64,000 nucleotides of DNA from Ancylomarina subtilis (GCF_004217115.1 NZ_SHKN01000007.1:1-64000), one strand, 5' to 3'; numbered from the stretch's first letter, positions 8,855 to 17,781 are shown. Notes: generated by a model from the sequence alone, not told the origin. A program made the numbers and translations.

Positions 8855-11044
8855 CTAATTATTAAATAATAATTCTCTATACTTAGGCAATGGCCACATT
8901 TCATTATCAACCACCAACTCCAGTTTATCGATATGGTATCTGATCTCTTCTAAATAATGACAAACTTTCTTGTCGTAAGCAAAAGCCGATTCCCTTATAT
9001 CCTCAATAAGGTTACACTCTTTACGTGCATCCACCATTTCAACAACCTTAGCTTTAATAGCAGAAATATGAGATGATATTTGTTTAATCAACTCTTTTCT
9101 GGCCCCAGCCAATTCATCAAACTCACTGTTGGTGAAGATATCTCTTAAACCTTGAACATTCTGTATCAATTTTGTCTGATAAGCCACGGCAACCGGAACG
9201 ATGTGGTTAATAGCCAAATCACCAAGAACTCGAGATTCAATCTGGATTTTCTTTGTAAACTTCTCCATCTCGACTTCAACACGAGCTTCCAGTTCTTTTT
9301 CAGTCATCACCCCACTACCGACAAGCGCCTTTTTCGATTCAAGATCCAAATATTTAGATATAGACTCAGGTACGCTTGTAATATTGGTTAGTCCTCTTTT
9401 TTCAGCTTCTTTAACCCAATCACCAGAATAACCATCACCATTAAAACGAATTGGTTTTGATTCGATAATCAATTTCTTCATCACCTGAAAAATAGCCTCA
9501 TCTTTCTTAATTCCCTCTTCAATTAAGAAGTCAACCGAAGCTTTAAATTCATTTAACTGAACAGCAACTGCAGCATTCAAAGCTGTCATAGCTGCAGCAT
9601 TATTCGAACTAGAACCTACAGCACGGAATTCGAATCGATTTCCTGTAAAAGCAAAAGGAGATGTACGGTTACGATCCGTGTTATCCAAAATAATCTCAGG
9701 AATACGACCAATACCCAATTTCAATGCCGTCTTCTCATCCGGGGTCATCTTTCTTTCTCCAACTTCCTCAACAATCATATCCAACATCTTAGAAACTTCG
9801 TCACCCAAGAATACTGAAATAATTGAAGGAGGTGCCTCATTTGCTCCCAAACGATGGCTGTTAGAGGCTGTTAAAATTGATGCACGCAACAAATCCTGAT
9901 TCTTATATACAGCCATCAAAGTATTCACAACAAAACAAAGAAACTGAATATTCCCTTTAGGATTTTTACCAGGAGCTAAAAGCACAACCCCTGTATCGGT
10001 TCCCAATGACCAGTTATTGTGTTTCCCTGAACCATTTATCCCGGCAAAAGGTTTTTCATGAAACAAAACTCTGAATTTATGATGGCGAGCAACCTTCTTC
10101 ATCACATCCATCAACAACTGATTGTGATCATTTGCCAAGTTCGCTTCCTCATAAATTGGAGCCAACTCGAACTGACTTGGAGCCACCTCGTTATGACGTG
10201 TCTTAACTGGAATCCCCAGTTTATGACATTCCAATTCAAGCTCCATCATAAAATTAGTCACACGCTCAGGAATCGAACCAAAGTAGTGATCATCCAATTG
10301 CTGATCTTTCGACGAAGAGTGCCCCATAAGCGTACGCCCTGTCAAAGCCAAATCCGGACGAGCCTGATACAAAGCCTCATCTATTAAGAAATATTCCTGC
10401 TCCCACCCCAAATTGGTGTGTACCTTAGTGACATTCTTATCGAAATACTGACAAACACCTACAGCAGCTTCATCAACAGCTGCCAGAGCTTTTAACAGTG
10501 GTGTTTTATAATCAAGAGCTTCTCCGGTATAGGAAATAAAGACAGTAGGGATACAAAGAGTTGTCCCCACAATAAAGGCTGGCGAAGAAACATCCCAAGC
10601 CGTATAACCTCGGGCTTCAAATGTCTGACGGATTCCTCCTGAAGGGAAAGATGATGCATCTGGTTCTTGCTGTGTAAGCAAATCGCCTGAAAAATTTTCA
10701 ATCATATGACCACCATCACCGTAGTCGATAAAACCATCGTGCTTTTCAGCAGTTCCATCTGTTAATGGCTGAAACCAATGCGTGTAGTGCGTAACGCCAT
10801 TCTCAATTGCCCAGGCTTTCATCCCTGCAGCAACACCCGAAGCCATTTTTCTGTCAATCGCGCCACCATTCTGATTAGCGTCAATCACAGCCTTAAATGC
10901 TTCTTTAGATAAATACTTTCTCATAGAGTCTGTATTGAATACAAGATCTCCATAATAATCGGTCACCTTATTTGAAGGCAAATGCACTTCTTTAGGAACT
11001 CTTGACAAAAGCTCTGTTAAAGCTTGAAAACGAATAGTGGACAT
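8855..11044 (-). CDS. glnN: Glutamine synthetase type III
   Basis: It makes glutamine from glutamate, ammonia and ATP. At 729 residues it has the GSIII length, against about 450 for GSI. It also has the GSIII-type N-terminus (FxALTELLSR then VTDYYGDLVFN). The catalytic core contains NGSGKHNNWS, a metal-binding HNEVAPSQFELAP segment and NRTSPFAFTGNRFEFRAVGSS. The C-terminal helical extension typical of GSIII follows. It is monocistronic, with a 264-base upstream region rich in C/G tracts and hairpins that suggests regulation. A second, shorter glutamine synthetase lies at 52722-54227. Confidence 0.95.
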   Translation of the reverse strand: MSTIRFQALTELLSRVPKEVHLPSNKVTDYYGDLVFNTDSMRKYLSKEAFKAVIDANQNGGAIDRKMASGVAAGMKAWAIENGVTHYTHWFQPLTDGTAEKHDGFIDYGDGGHMIENFSGDLLTQQEPDASSFPSGGIRQTFEARGYTAWDVSSPAFIVGTTLCIPTVFISYTGEALDYKTPLLKALAAVDEAAVGVCQYFDKNVTKVHTNLGWEQEYFLIDEALYQARPDLALTGRTLMGHSSSKDQQLDDHYFGSIPERVTNFMMELELECHKLGIPVKTRHNEVAPSQFELAPIYEEANLANDHNQLLMDVMKKVARHHKFRVLFHEKPFAGINGSGKHNNWSLGTDTGVVLLAPGKNPKGNIQFLCFVVNTLMAVYKNQDLLRASILTASNSHRLGANEAPPSIISVFLGDEVSKMLDMIVEEVGERKMTPDEKTALKLGIGRIPEIILDNTDRNRTSPFAFTGNRFEFRAVGSSSNNAAAMTALNAAVAVQLNEFKASVDFLIEEGIKKDEAIFQVMKKLIIESKPIRFNGDGYSGDWVKEAEKRGLTNITSVPESISKYLDLESKKALVGSGVMTEKELEARVEVEMEKFTKKIQIESRVLGDLAINHIVPVAVAYQTKLIQNVQGLRDIFTNSEFDELAGARKELIKQISSHISAIKAKVVEMVDARKECNLIEDIRESAFAYDKKVCHYLEEIRYHIDKLELVVDNEMWPLPKYRELLFNN

Positions 11045-11128
11045 GGTTATTTGGTATATAAGTTAGAGAAAGGGGGTAACTGTTTAAAAAAACACTTTTT
11101 CAGAGATACCCCCCCGTAATTCATAATG

Positions 11129-11158
11129 CAAAGATGAGAAAAATATTTTATTTCTCAA
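11129..11158 (-). promoter_or_regulatory. Candidate glnN promoter
   Basis: On the minus strand TTG (11158-11156) is followed after 19 bases by CATCTTTG (11136-11129), one mismatch from TAnnTTTG. The spacer begins and ends with a short inverted repeat (GAGAAA at 11136-11141, TTTCTC at 11151-11156) that could be an operator. The leader to the glnN ATG is about 80 bases and contains a seven-C tract on the plus strand. Confidence 0.45.
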
Positions 11159-11173
11159 AACATACCTATTAAA

Positions 11174-11261
11174 TTAGGGGTTGATTTACAAATTATGCAC
11201 AACAAATAACAATCACCCCTGTAAAAACAGGGGGTGGTAATTAAAAATTTAATATTAGGGG
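11174..11261. promoter_or_regulatory. G-tract repeats and hairpin upstream of glnN
   Basis: ATTAGGGG occurs at 11173-11180 and 11254-11261. The first copy extends to GGGGTTGATTTA (11177-11188), a 12-mer also present upstream of the second glutamine synthetase (52186-52197). Between the copies is a hairpin with 9-bp arms and one bulge (11214-11222 with 11227-11236). The hairpin may also terminate the preceding minus-strand unit, although its T-run is weak. Confidence 0.4.
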
Positions 11262-11308
11262 AAAAATCAATTTCAACAAAAGCTGCATGCATCTGTTTAG
11301 CATGTCTA

Positions 11309-12364
11309 CTAATAGTTATTAGGGATCTTCTTAGCATTCTTCATAAGATAATCCCTAACATCCGATTTTGATGAAATCAATTCATAGAACTCAGAAATAT
11401 AGGCTAACAATTTAAGACGATTATTATTCTCGAGATAGGTAAAGTCAGAAATAAGAGAATACAATTCATCTTTGTGCTCCTTAAATTCTTCAAATGCAGT
11501 TTCAAATTCTTCTTTGGTCCATTGGTAGCTTTTATAACGCCTTTGATATTTTGCATCCAAGTCAATCTGAGGATCAGGCACAAAATACTCGTGACCAACC
11601 AGAGCACACCAGTCAAAATCATAAGGAACAGCTACAGGCAGGCTGTTTTCGTCAACTGACATCAGATCGATATTATGCAAACGAGACACATCCCAGTCAC
11701 AATTACCAACCATATACTGGAATAAAGACAAAACCAACATATTCTTACGGAGAACCTGGTATTGTTTTATATTTCGAAATTTTAAAGAATGACGCCCTAT
11801 CCGCTTTGCCAAGTGCAATTTATCCTCAACAAAAAAACCAAAACGCTGAAGCGTATCCAGCTTATTCGTATCTATAAAATTGACTCTTGCCAAACGAACC
11901 CGATAACTGTAGTCCGTAAAGACATTATACATCTTATAGACCAAAAACTCTTCAAGGGTGTGCAATTCATAATCTTTCTTGAAATTTTGACAATGACTCA
12001 CATATTTAAGCTTATTTTGACCTTGAAAAATTGTTCCATCTGCTTTTTTTGCATGGAACTTAAAGCGTAAAGGCGGAAAATCACAGGTTTGTTTCCGAAG
12101 ACGAAAGCCTCCTCTTGGTTTCAACTTAATGGCCATATTTGCAAACGCACAAGATGGATTTTTTACGGTCAAACTGGCATTATGAAACACTCTATTCTCT
12201 GAAACATCTGCAAAAAGACTTTCAAAATCAGTTTTAAGATCAATCTCCAAAAGCACCTCATTATCAAACAGACCAACCAAACTCAGACTATCCTGAGTCT
12301 GAACACGAGCAAAAGCATGCATGCCAGACACCATCACAAACAACAAAATTATCAAACGCCTCAT
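11309..12364 (-). CDS. Exported CotH-kinase-like protein
   Basis: It has a signal peptide (residues 1-20, cleavage near AFA-R) followed by a domain whose conserved positions resemble the CotH protein-kinase fold. KLKPRGGFRLRK (80-91) corresponds to the RGxSS strand. GFFVEDK (176-182) corresponds to the GxYxLxE segment. NCDWDVSRLHN (221-231) corresponds to the catalytic DxxxxN loop, and VPYDFDW (246-252) to the metal-binding DxD. CotH proteins phosphorylate extracytoplasmic proteins in Bacillus. The same activity here is inference from the motif order, and I found no closer family. It is the last gene of an operon-like run with two exported phosphatases. Confidence 0.6.
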   Translation of the reverse strand: MRRLIILLFVMVSGMHAFARVQTQDSLSLVGLFDNEVLLEIDLKTDFESLFADVSENRVFHNASLTVKNPSCAFANMAIKLKPRGGFRLRKQTCDFPPLRFKFHAKKADGTIFQGQNKLKYVSHCQNFKKDYELHTLEEFLVYKMYNVFTDYSYRVRLARVNFIDTNKLDTLQRFGFFVEDKLHLAKRIGRHSLKFRNIKQYQVLRKNMLVLSLFQYMVGNCDWDVSRLHNIDLMSVDENSLPVAVPYDFDWCALVGHEYFVPDPQIDLDAKYQRRYKSYQWTKEEFETAFEEFKEHKDELYSLISDFTYLENNNRLKLLAYISEFYELISSKSDVRDYLMKNAKKIPNNY

Positions 12365-12410
12365 TGTCTTTACTTAAATCTAATTTAAAAAAAGAAAGAA
12401 GTCGAATCTG

Positions 12411-13649
12411 CTACTTTATATACTCCTTCTCTCCATCTAACAAACAGCGATAAAAATGATCGCCAACTATTAATAATATTTGTGGTCGGAATTGTAGATA
12501 TCCCATTGGAACATTAAGGGCACATATTTTTTTCTGGTAGAAAAACTTGATCTCATCAAGTTCGGTATGACCAAACATGATCTGTTTCGCACCATAAAAA
12601 CTTAAAACCTCATCCAGTTCCTTATCTGTTATTCTAGAATAATACCTCGACTCTCTCATATAACCCCGATACCACAATGGGTTTCCTGGAAAATAAATCT
12701 TTTGCTTCAATTCTTTAGCCGACATGCTTCTGGCATTGAGCAAACTGTATCGAATATCCTCGTTAATTTGATCTATCGATAAATTCTTTTCAACCACATC
12801 ATGTGATAAACCGCCATGAACAAAAAGCTTATCATTTATTTTTATTACTGAATTCAAAGATCTCAACCAACGTCCCATATCTGTATTTTCAGCAAAAAAA
12901 TTATAATAATTCGTTAGCAAACGCTTACTCATATTCCGATACTTACCCGATATATACCGGGTATCATTCATCAATATCATCACCTCATGATTTCCCAATA
13001 TCAGATGAACACACCCTCCTTGTTCCTGCGCTTTTCGAGATAATATTTGAATAAAATATAAGGCTTCAGTCACCTGATCTCCTCTATCAAAAATATCGCC
13101 AACAAAAACAAGATGATTCTTACCAAACTGCCAATTGCCTTTTTTATCAATAACCTGATTGGCAATCAAAAGCGTCTTCATTGTATCAAATTCACCATGA
13201 ACATCGCCCACAACCATGATTGAATCGACCCCTGAATATTCAGCCTTAGGCGAGACAATTTTCTTTTTCTTAAGCCAATATCGATTTCTATCACCGTATA
13301 AGCCCTTAAACAGGATCGAATCTTTCTTAATCTTTACAAGCTTTTCTTTAACATCTATTGAGTTCTCTGCATGTTTGTGCGAAACATACCAGACCTTAAC
13401 CCTATCATCTGACAACCAAAAGAAATGCGGACCATCTACATAATTGGGCAGATTAATCTTATCCACATCACCTTTAAATATTTTATCATAGGAAGAAAAC
13501 GCACCTGAGTCCAATCGTTTTTTCTTCTGGGCCTGAGAAACACAAACACACAAAAAAACAGATAAAAACAGAACAAATCCTTTTATCCTAAAAGATGGCT
13601 TGATCAACCAGGCAATATTTATCAATACCGATACCAAAATAAGCAACAT
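12411..13649 (-). CDS. Exported PPP-type metallophosphatase (Shewanella-like)
   Basis: This is a calcineurin-like two-metal phosphatase with the complete PPP signature: GDVHG (148-152), GDIFDRG (184-190), GNHE (219-222), then HGGLS and FGHTE. PPP enzymes act on phospho-Ser/Thr or phospho-Tyr proteins; the substrate here is unknown. The N-terminus holds two hydrophobic stretches. A TTG at 13607 (residue 15) would leave one clean signal peptide (GFVLFLSVFLCVCVSQA), so the true start may be there. Gaps are 46 bases to the CotH-like gene and 105 bases to the histidine phosphatase gene. Confidence 0.8.
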   Translation of the reverse strand: MLLILVSVLINIAWLIKPSFRIKGFVLFLSVFLCVCVSQAQKKKRLDSGAFSSYDKIFKGDVDKINLPNYVDGPHFFWLSDDRVKVWYVSHKHAENSIDVKEKLVKIKKDSILFKGLYGDRNRYWLKKKKIVSPKAEYSGVDSIMVVGDVHGEFDTMKTLLIANQVIDKKGNWQFGKNHLVFVGDIFDRGDQVTEALYFIQILSRKAQEQGGCVHLILGNHEVMILMNDTRYISGKYRNMSKRLLTNYYNFFAENTDMGRWLRSLNSVIKINDKLFVHGGLSHDVVEKNLSIDQINEDIRYSLLNARSMSAKELKQKIYFPGNPLWYRGYMRESRYYSRITDKELDEVLSFYGAKQIMFGHTELDEIKFFYQKKICALNVPMGYLQFRPQILLIVGDHFYRCLLDGEKEYIK

Positions 13650-13754
13650 TCTCTAATCCAAACAAATATAAAAAGTCTCATACCAAACAAGGTGTTCACT
13701 ATAGATACACTAGTGTTCATTAACGCACAACAAAAATAAATTGAGCTCTGATCT

Positions 13755-14480
13755 TTAAAGAGAAACAACCTTTTGCAAGATAGTCGCTCCCAAATTAAGA
13801 TGCCCCTTCTTTTGTACAATAGTCCAACCTCGTCTTTTCAATTCTTTTGCAATAGCAGCATTTATCATGCCATGCCCTACCAAGATAGCAGTTTCTTCCT
13901 GATTAGCAAGCTTTTCTAAATTATCAGTCGAAAAAACAACTCGTTCTTTAGCTTTTTTGAAACTCTCTATGCCCTGATGATTAAAACCCAAAACCCAGGA
14001 AATACGACTGATCCCTTTCCACAAATCCAATGGTATTTTTATAATAGAACTGGCATTTACAATCTTCAATTCAAACTCTCTAAACACACTATCGGATACA
14101 ACCGGATAAGAATTCCCAAATAAACTCAAGGCAGTTTCTTGTGACCGTGGCAAGGAAGAACAATAGATTTGGTGAGGTTTAGTTAATGCGATATTCACAT
14201 AACCTGAAGGGAACTCACAAACCGGAGCCCTGTTATAATTCTCGAGATAATTCTGCGCTTGATCAGCAGAACAAAAGAACTTCTTTTTCAAATTGGGTTT
14301 TGCATGTCGAATCAGATAAATCTGAAGAATCCGCTCCCCCTTCTTCTTAAACTGATCTTGAAGATGCGCATCAATGTCTTGAACTGTAGTAAAAGGCAAA
14401 TTCGTCTCAGCCTGTTGAGCAAATAGAGCCACAGTTGAAATTTGAAGAAAAAACACAATTTGAAACAGATATTTCAGCAT
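13755..14480 (-). CDS. Exported histidine phosphatase superfamily protein
   Basis: It has a signal peptide (residues 1-21, ending ALFAQ) and a branch-1-like histidine phosphatase fold. The catalytic RHA motif is at 58-60, CSSLPRSQETA at 107-117, an acidic EFE at 135-137 and the second catalytic His in GHG (202-204). The reaction is phosphomonoester hydrolysis through a phosphohistidine; the substrate is not predictable. It differs from cytoplasmic phosphoglycerate mutases by its export signal. It lies 45 bases after the response-regulator gene and before the PPP phosphatase. Confidence 0.8.
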   Translation of the reverse strand: MLKYLFQIVFFLQISTVALFAQQAETNLPFTTVQDIDAHLQDQFKKKGERILQIYLIRHAKPNLKKKFFCSADQAQNYLENYNRAPVCEFPSGYVNIALTKPHQIYCSSLPRSQETALSLFGNSYPVVSDSVFREFELKIVNASSIIKIPLDLWKGISRISWVLGFNHQGIESFKKAKERVVFSTDNLEKLANQEETAILVGHGMINAAIAKELKRRGWTIVQKKGHLNLGATILQKVVSL

Positions 14481-14525
14481 ACCCGAAAATAATAAATCTA
14501 AGCGAGATTACGTATTAAAAACAAA

Positions 14526-15908
14526 TCACCCGACCTCCTCAGGAATAACAATCTTAAATTTCTGCAGCCTCCTGTGCAATGCATTCCAGTTTAAATTAAG
14601 AAGTTGGGATGCTTTCGTTTTATTATAACCACACTCTTTCAAGGCTCGCACAATAATATCCCGTTCGATCAAACCCAGATCAAAACTATTGATAATAGCA
14701 ACCTGCTCATCTTTCTGAGCAATAACCGAAGGGAAGTGATCCAAATTTAAAGTATCTCCTTCACAAAGAATAACAGCTCTTTCAATCAGGTTCGACAACT
14801 CTTGTGTGTTCCCTGGAAAATCATACTCTACCAGCTTACTCTCTGCAAACACATCGAACCCATGAATGACTTTACGCATTTTTTCTGAAAAGTGACGGAT
14901 AAAATAATTCATCAATAGGGGAATATCTTCCCGTCTTTCTCGAAGTGGAGGTATATTCAAATTATATCCAGTTAGTTTCTGAAGCAAGTCGGAACGCAAA
15001 GTATTCTTCGCTTTTAAACCATCTAAATCAACCGAACAGGCTGTAATTATACGAGCATCAACCCCCTCATATCTTCTTGACCCAATCTTGCAGTATCTTC
15101 TATTTTGAAGTACCGAATTCAACTTGGTTTGCTGATAAATTGACAGATCAACAATCTCATCAAAAAAAAGACTTCCACCTTTAGCAATCTCAAACCAACC
15201 CAATTCATCTTTTCGAGCCTCCTTTACAACTGCTTTATCATAGCCAAAAAATCGTGTCTCAAACATGGCGTCAGTCACAGCAGCCATATTAACAGCCGCA
15301 AAATGTTTCTTACGCCTACAACTTAAGTTATGAATCTTGCGAGCAATAGAATCTTTATACAAGCCAATTTCACCCGTTATAATCACAGAAATAGAATCAT
15401 CCTTGGCCAATTCCTCAATTTGAGACTGAACATATTGCATTGATTCACTACAATAGAGTAAACCTACCGAATCTTGCCCATTAAGTTTCCTGGTTAGAAA
15501 AGAATTCCGCTGCTCCACTTCCCAGCTTTTCTTTTTCAAGGAAAGAAAATTCTTAGTCCGTTCTATTGATATTTTCAGAGTTGTGTAATCAAAAGGCTTT
15601 GGTAAAAAATCAATAACTCCGGCATCGAAAGCATCAACAATATACTGTTCCTCAATCCCTCCACTAATCATGATAACATCTGTTCCGGGATGAAGAGCTT
15701 TTATATTCTTCACAACCTCAATACCATTTGTTTCTGGCAGATTGTAATCACAAATTAAAACATCTATTCTTTCTTCAGATAGCAAATCAAAAGCATCAGT
15801 TGGGCATAATGCCGTAAAGACAATAAAATCTTTTTCCAGCCTTTGAGATGCAAGCTTCAAATAAAGAGGATTATCATCAAGAATCAGTATTCTTAATTTA
15901 CTAGTCAT
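14526..15908 (-). CDS. NtrC-family response regulator lacking GAFTGA
   Basis: It has a receiver domain with D11, D12, phosphoacceptor D54, S82 and K104 all present. An AAA+ domain follows, then a C-terminal Fis-type helix-turn-helix (NKTKASQLLNLNWNALHRRL). Walker B is intact (GGSLFFDE, 244-251), as is the RERREDIPLL arginine segment. Walker A is altered to GEIGLYKD (179-186), and the sigma-54-contacting GAFTGA loop is replaced by AVVKEA (226-231). Typical activators keep both motifs, so this protein is unlikely to open sigma-54 promoters and may repress or act with sigma-A. No kinase gene is adjacent. It probably heads the run of three exported phospho-enzymes. Confidence 0.85.
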   Translation of the reverse strand: MTSKLRILILDDNPLYLKLASQRLEKDFIVFTALCPTDAFDLLSEERIDVLICDYNLPETNGIEVVKNIKALHPGTDVIMISGGIEEQYIVDAFDAGVIDFLPKPFDYTTLKISIERTKNFLSLKKKSWEVEQRNSFLTRKLNGQDSVGLLYCSESMQYVQSQIEELAKDDSISVIITGEIGLYKDSIARKIHNLSCRRKKHFAAVNMAAVTDAMFETRFFGYDKAVVKEARKDELGWFEIAKGGSLFFDEIVDLSIYQQTKLNSVLQNRRYCKIGSRRYEGVDARIITACSVDLDGLKAKNTLRSDLLQKLTGYNLNIPPLRERREDIPLLMNYFIRHFSEKMRKVIHGFDVFAESKLVEYDFPGNTQELSNLIERAVILCEGDTLNLDHFPSVIAQKDEQVAIINSFDLGLIERDIIVRALKECGYNKTKASQLLNLNWNALHRRLQKFKIVIPEEVG

Positions 15909-16129
15909 GCGATTTCGTTATCAGGATTAGTTTCAATAGAAGAATCTACAGCAAACCATAGATTTATAGGTACATAATTAATTTAATCTCTCAAAAAACA
16001 GAATAACTAAATTACAACTTTTATAAATCAATCACCTAATTTTTAACACTTAAAGTTTAAACTTTACAACATAAAACTAAAACTTTCTAATACATAACAA
16101 TAAACCAAGTATAGGAAATGATGGGGTAC

Positions 16130-16154
16130 AAAAAAAGCCGATCGATAGATCGGC
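16130..16154 (-). terminator. Terminator of the tRNA-Phe cluster
   Basis: AGCCGATC (16136-16143) pairs with GATCGGCT (16148-16155), and seven T follow on the minus strand. It lies directly after the last tRNA. Confidence 0.85.
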
Positions 16155-16162
16155 TTCTTGGG

Positions 16163-16235
16163 TGGTGCCACCTGGAATCGAACCAGGGACACATGGATTT
16201 TCAGTCCATTGCTCTACCAACTGAGCTATGGCACC
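16163..16235 (-). tRNA. tRNA-Phe(GAA), copy 3
   Basis: This 73-base cloverleaf has anticodon loop CTGAAAA (GAA), acceptor stem GGTGCCA/TGGCACC, T-loop GGTTCGATTCC and discriminator A. CCA is not encoded. It is the last of three tandem copies in transcription order. Confidence 0.97.
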
Positions 16236-16259
16236 CAATGGGATTCAAAAAATAATAAG

Positions 16260-16332
16260 TGGTACCACCTGGAATCGAACCAGGGACACATGGATTTTCA
16301 GTCCATTGCTCTACCAACTGAGCTATGGTACC
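16260..16332 (-). tRNA. tRNA-Phe(GAA), copy 2
   Basis: It is identical to its neighbours except for acceptor pair 4:69, which is A-U here (GGTACCA/TGGTACC) in place of G-C. The paired change keeps the stem and indicates a functional gene. Confidence 0.97.
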
Positions 16333-16362
16333 CTATTATAATTTGTGATCAAGTTTTAAGTG

Positions 16363-16435
16363 TGGTGCCACCTGGAATCGAACCAGGGACACATGGATTT
16401 TCAGTCCATTGCTCTACCAACTGAGCTATGGCACC
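16363..16435 (-). tRNA. tRNA-Phe(GAA), copy 1
   Basis: This is the first copy after the promoter. Its 73 bases are identical to copy 3 and carry anticodon GAA. The spacers between copies are 30 and 24 bases, so the three form one precursor. Confidence 0.97.
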
Positions 16436-16452
16436 GCTTTACTTGAGCGACA

Positions 16453-16482
16453 CAAAAGTAAGCAAAAAATTATCGCCTCCAA
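16453..16482 (-). promoter_or_regulatory. Promoter of the tRNA-Phe cluster
   Basis: On the minus strand TTG (16482-16480), a 19-base spacer and TACTTTTG (16460-16453) match the Bacteroidota consensus exactly. The -7 element ends 17 bases before the first tRNA. Confidence 0.7.
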
Positions 16483-16533
16483 ATAAATTCTTGAAAATAA
16501 ACGGGTATTTTAATCGATATATAAAGTTCTTAT

Positions 16534-16541
16534 TACCTTTG
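16534..16541 (+). promoter_or_regulatory. -7 element of the M16 peptidase promoter
   Basis: TACCTTTG matches TAnnTTTG and lies 19 bases before the ATG of the peptidase gene. No good -33 TTG is present at the right distance. Confidence 0.45.
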
Positions 16542-16560
16542 CAGCCTAATAAAACTTCAT

Positions 16561-17781
16561 ATGCTTTTCGAAACTCACACATTATCAAATGGTATCCGTT
16601 TAATTCATCGCCAAGTGGATCAAAAAGTGGCCCACTGTGGAATCATTCTAAATACTGGTTCCCGTGATGAAACTGATGCTGAATGGGGGCTTGCTCACTT
16701 TATTGAGCATGTTATTTTCAAAGGAACGAGCAAACGTAAGGCCTATCATATCTTAAACAGAATGGAAGATGTGGGTGGAGAACTCAATGCTTACACCACA
16801 AAAGAAGAGACTTGTATTTACGCAACATTTCTGGATAAGGATTATAAACGCGCTTTGGAATTAATTAGCGATATCAGTTTTAACTCAACCTTCCCTGAAA
16901 AAGAATTAGAAAAGGAGAAAGAAGTTGTTTTGGATGAGATTAACTCTTATAAGGACAGCCCTTCGGAATTGATTTTTGATGATTTTGAGGATTTAATATT
17001 CAAACACCATCCTATTGGGCGAAATATTTTGGGAACACCTGAAAACATCAAAAAGTTTAAAAAAGGAAATATCCAGAACTTTATCAAGAACAACTACCAC
17101 ACCGACCAAATGGTTATTTCGTCAGTTGGAAACATTTCTTTTAAGAAATTGGTTAAAATGGTAGACACCTTCTTTGGATCTATTCCGGAAAACATACGCA
17201 CAAACAAGAGAGTAAAACCACAAATATACAAGCCCAGAACACTGGTTGTAGAAAAGAATACACACCAGCGTCATTGCATTTTAGGAAACATTGCCTACGA
17301 CTTAAACGATGACAAACGCATTCCCCTATCTCTTTTAACCAATCTTTTGGGAGGACCGGGAATGAATTCACGTTTGAATTTAAGCCTGAGAGAAAGACAT
17401 GGCTTAGCCTATAATATCGAATCGAACTATTCACCTTATGTTGATACCGGTGTTGTCAGCATTTATTTCGGCACCGACAAAGGTTATCTGGACAAATGCC
17501 TGTCTCTTATCTATAAGGAAATGGATTTGCTCTGCACAAAAAAACTCGGAGCAATGCAATTAAAACGTGCCAAGAACCAGATTCTTGGTCAGATTGCTAT
17601 TTCCTGTGAAAACAACGAAAACTTGATGCTCAGCGTTGGGAAAAGCTATCTCCTTTACGACAAAATCGATTCTCAACAAGTTATTTACGATAAAATCGAA
17701 AGCATTACTGCAGAAGAACTCCTTGAAGTATCAAACGAGATATTAAACAAAGACAATTTGACCACTTTGATGTATAAATAA
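16561..17781 (+). CDS. M16 family zinc metallopeptidase
   Basis: This is an insulinase/processing-peptidase-like protein of 406 residues. The inverted zinc motif HFIEH (46-50) includes catalytic Glu49. The family's downstream LNAYTTKEET segment lies near residue 80, and the M16C-type second half (LNLSLRERHGLAYNIES) is near 275. It has no signal peptide, so it is probably cytoplasmic; the substrate is unknown. Its TAA overlaps the ATG of the O-methyltransferase gene by one base (17781), which indicates translational coupling. Confidence 0.9.
   Translation: MLFETHTLSNGIRLIHRQVDQKVAHCGIILNTGSRDETDAEWGLAHFIEHVIFKGTSKRKAYHILNRMEDVGGELNAYTTKEETCIYATFLDKDYKRALELISDISFNSTFPEKELEKEKEVVLDEINSYKDSPSELIFDDFEDLIFKHHPIGRNILGTPENIKKFKKGNIQNFIKNNYHTDQMVISSVGNISFKKLVKMVDTFFGSIPENIRTNKRVKPQIYKPRTLVVEKNTHQRHCILGNIAYDLNDDKRIPLSLLTNLLGGPGMNSRLNLSLRERHGLAYNIESNYSPYVDTGVVSIYFGTDKGYLDKCLSLIYKEMDLLCTKKLGAMQLKRAKNQILGQIAISCENNENLMLSVGKSYLLYDKIDSQQVIYDKIESITAEELLEVSNEILNKDNLTTLMYK

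Noticed and set aside
13707-13716. Short palindrome ACACTAGTGT between two phosphatase genes
   Set aside because: Ten bases of symmetry is expected by chance at this scale, and no promoter element accompanies it.
16158-16424. 88-residue plus-strand ORF with repeated GTWNRTRDTWIF-like units
   Set aside because: It is the antisense translation of the three tRNA-Phe genes; the repeat is the tRNA sequence itself.
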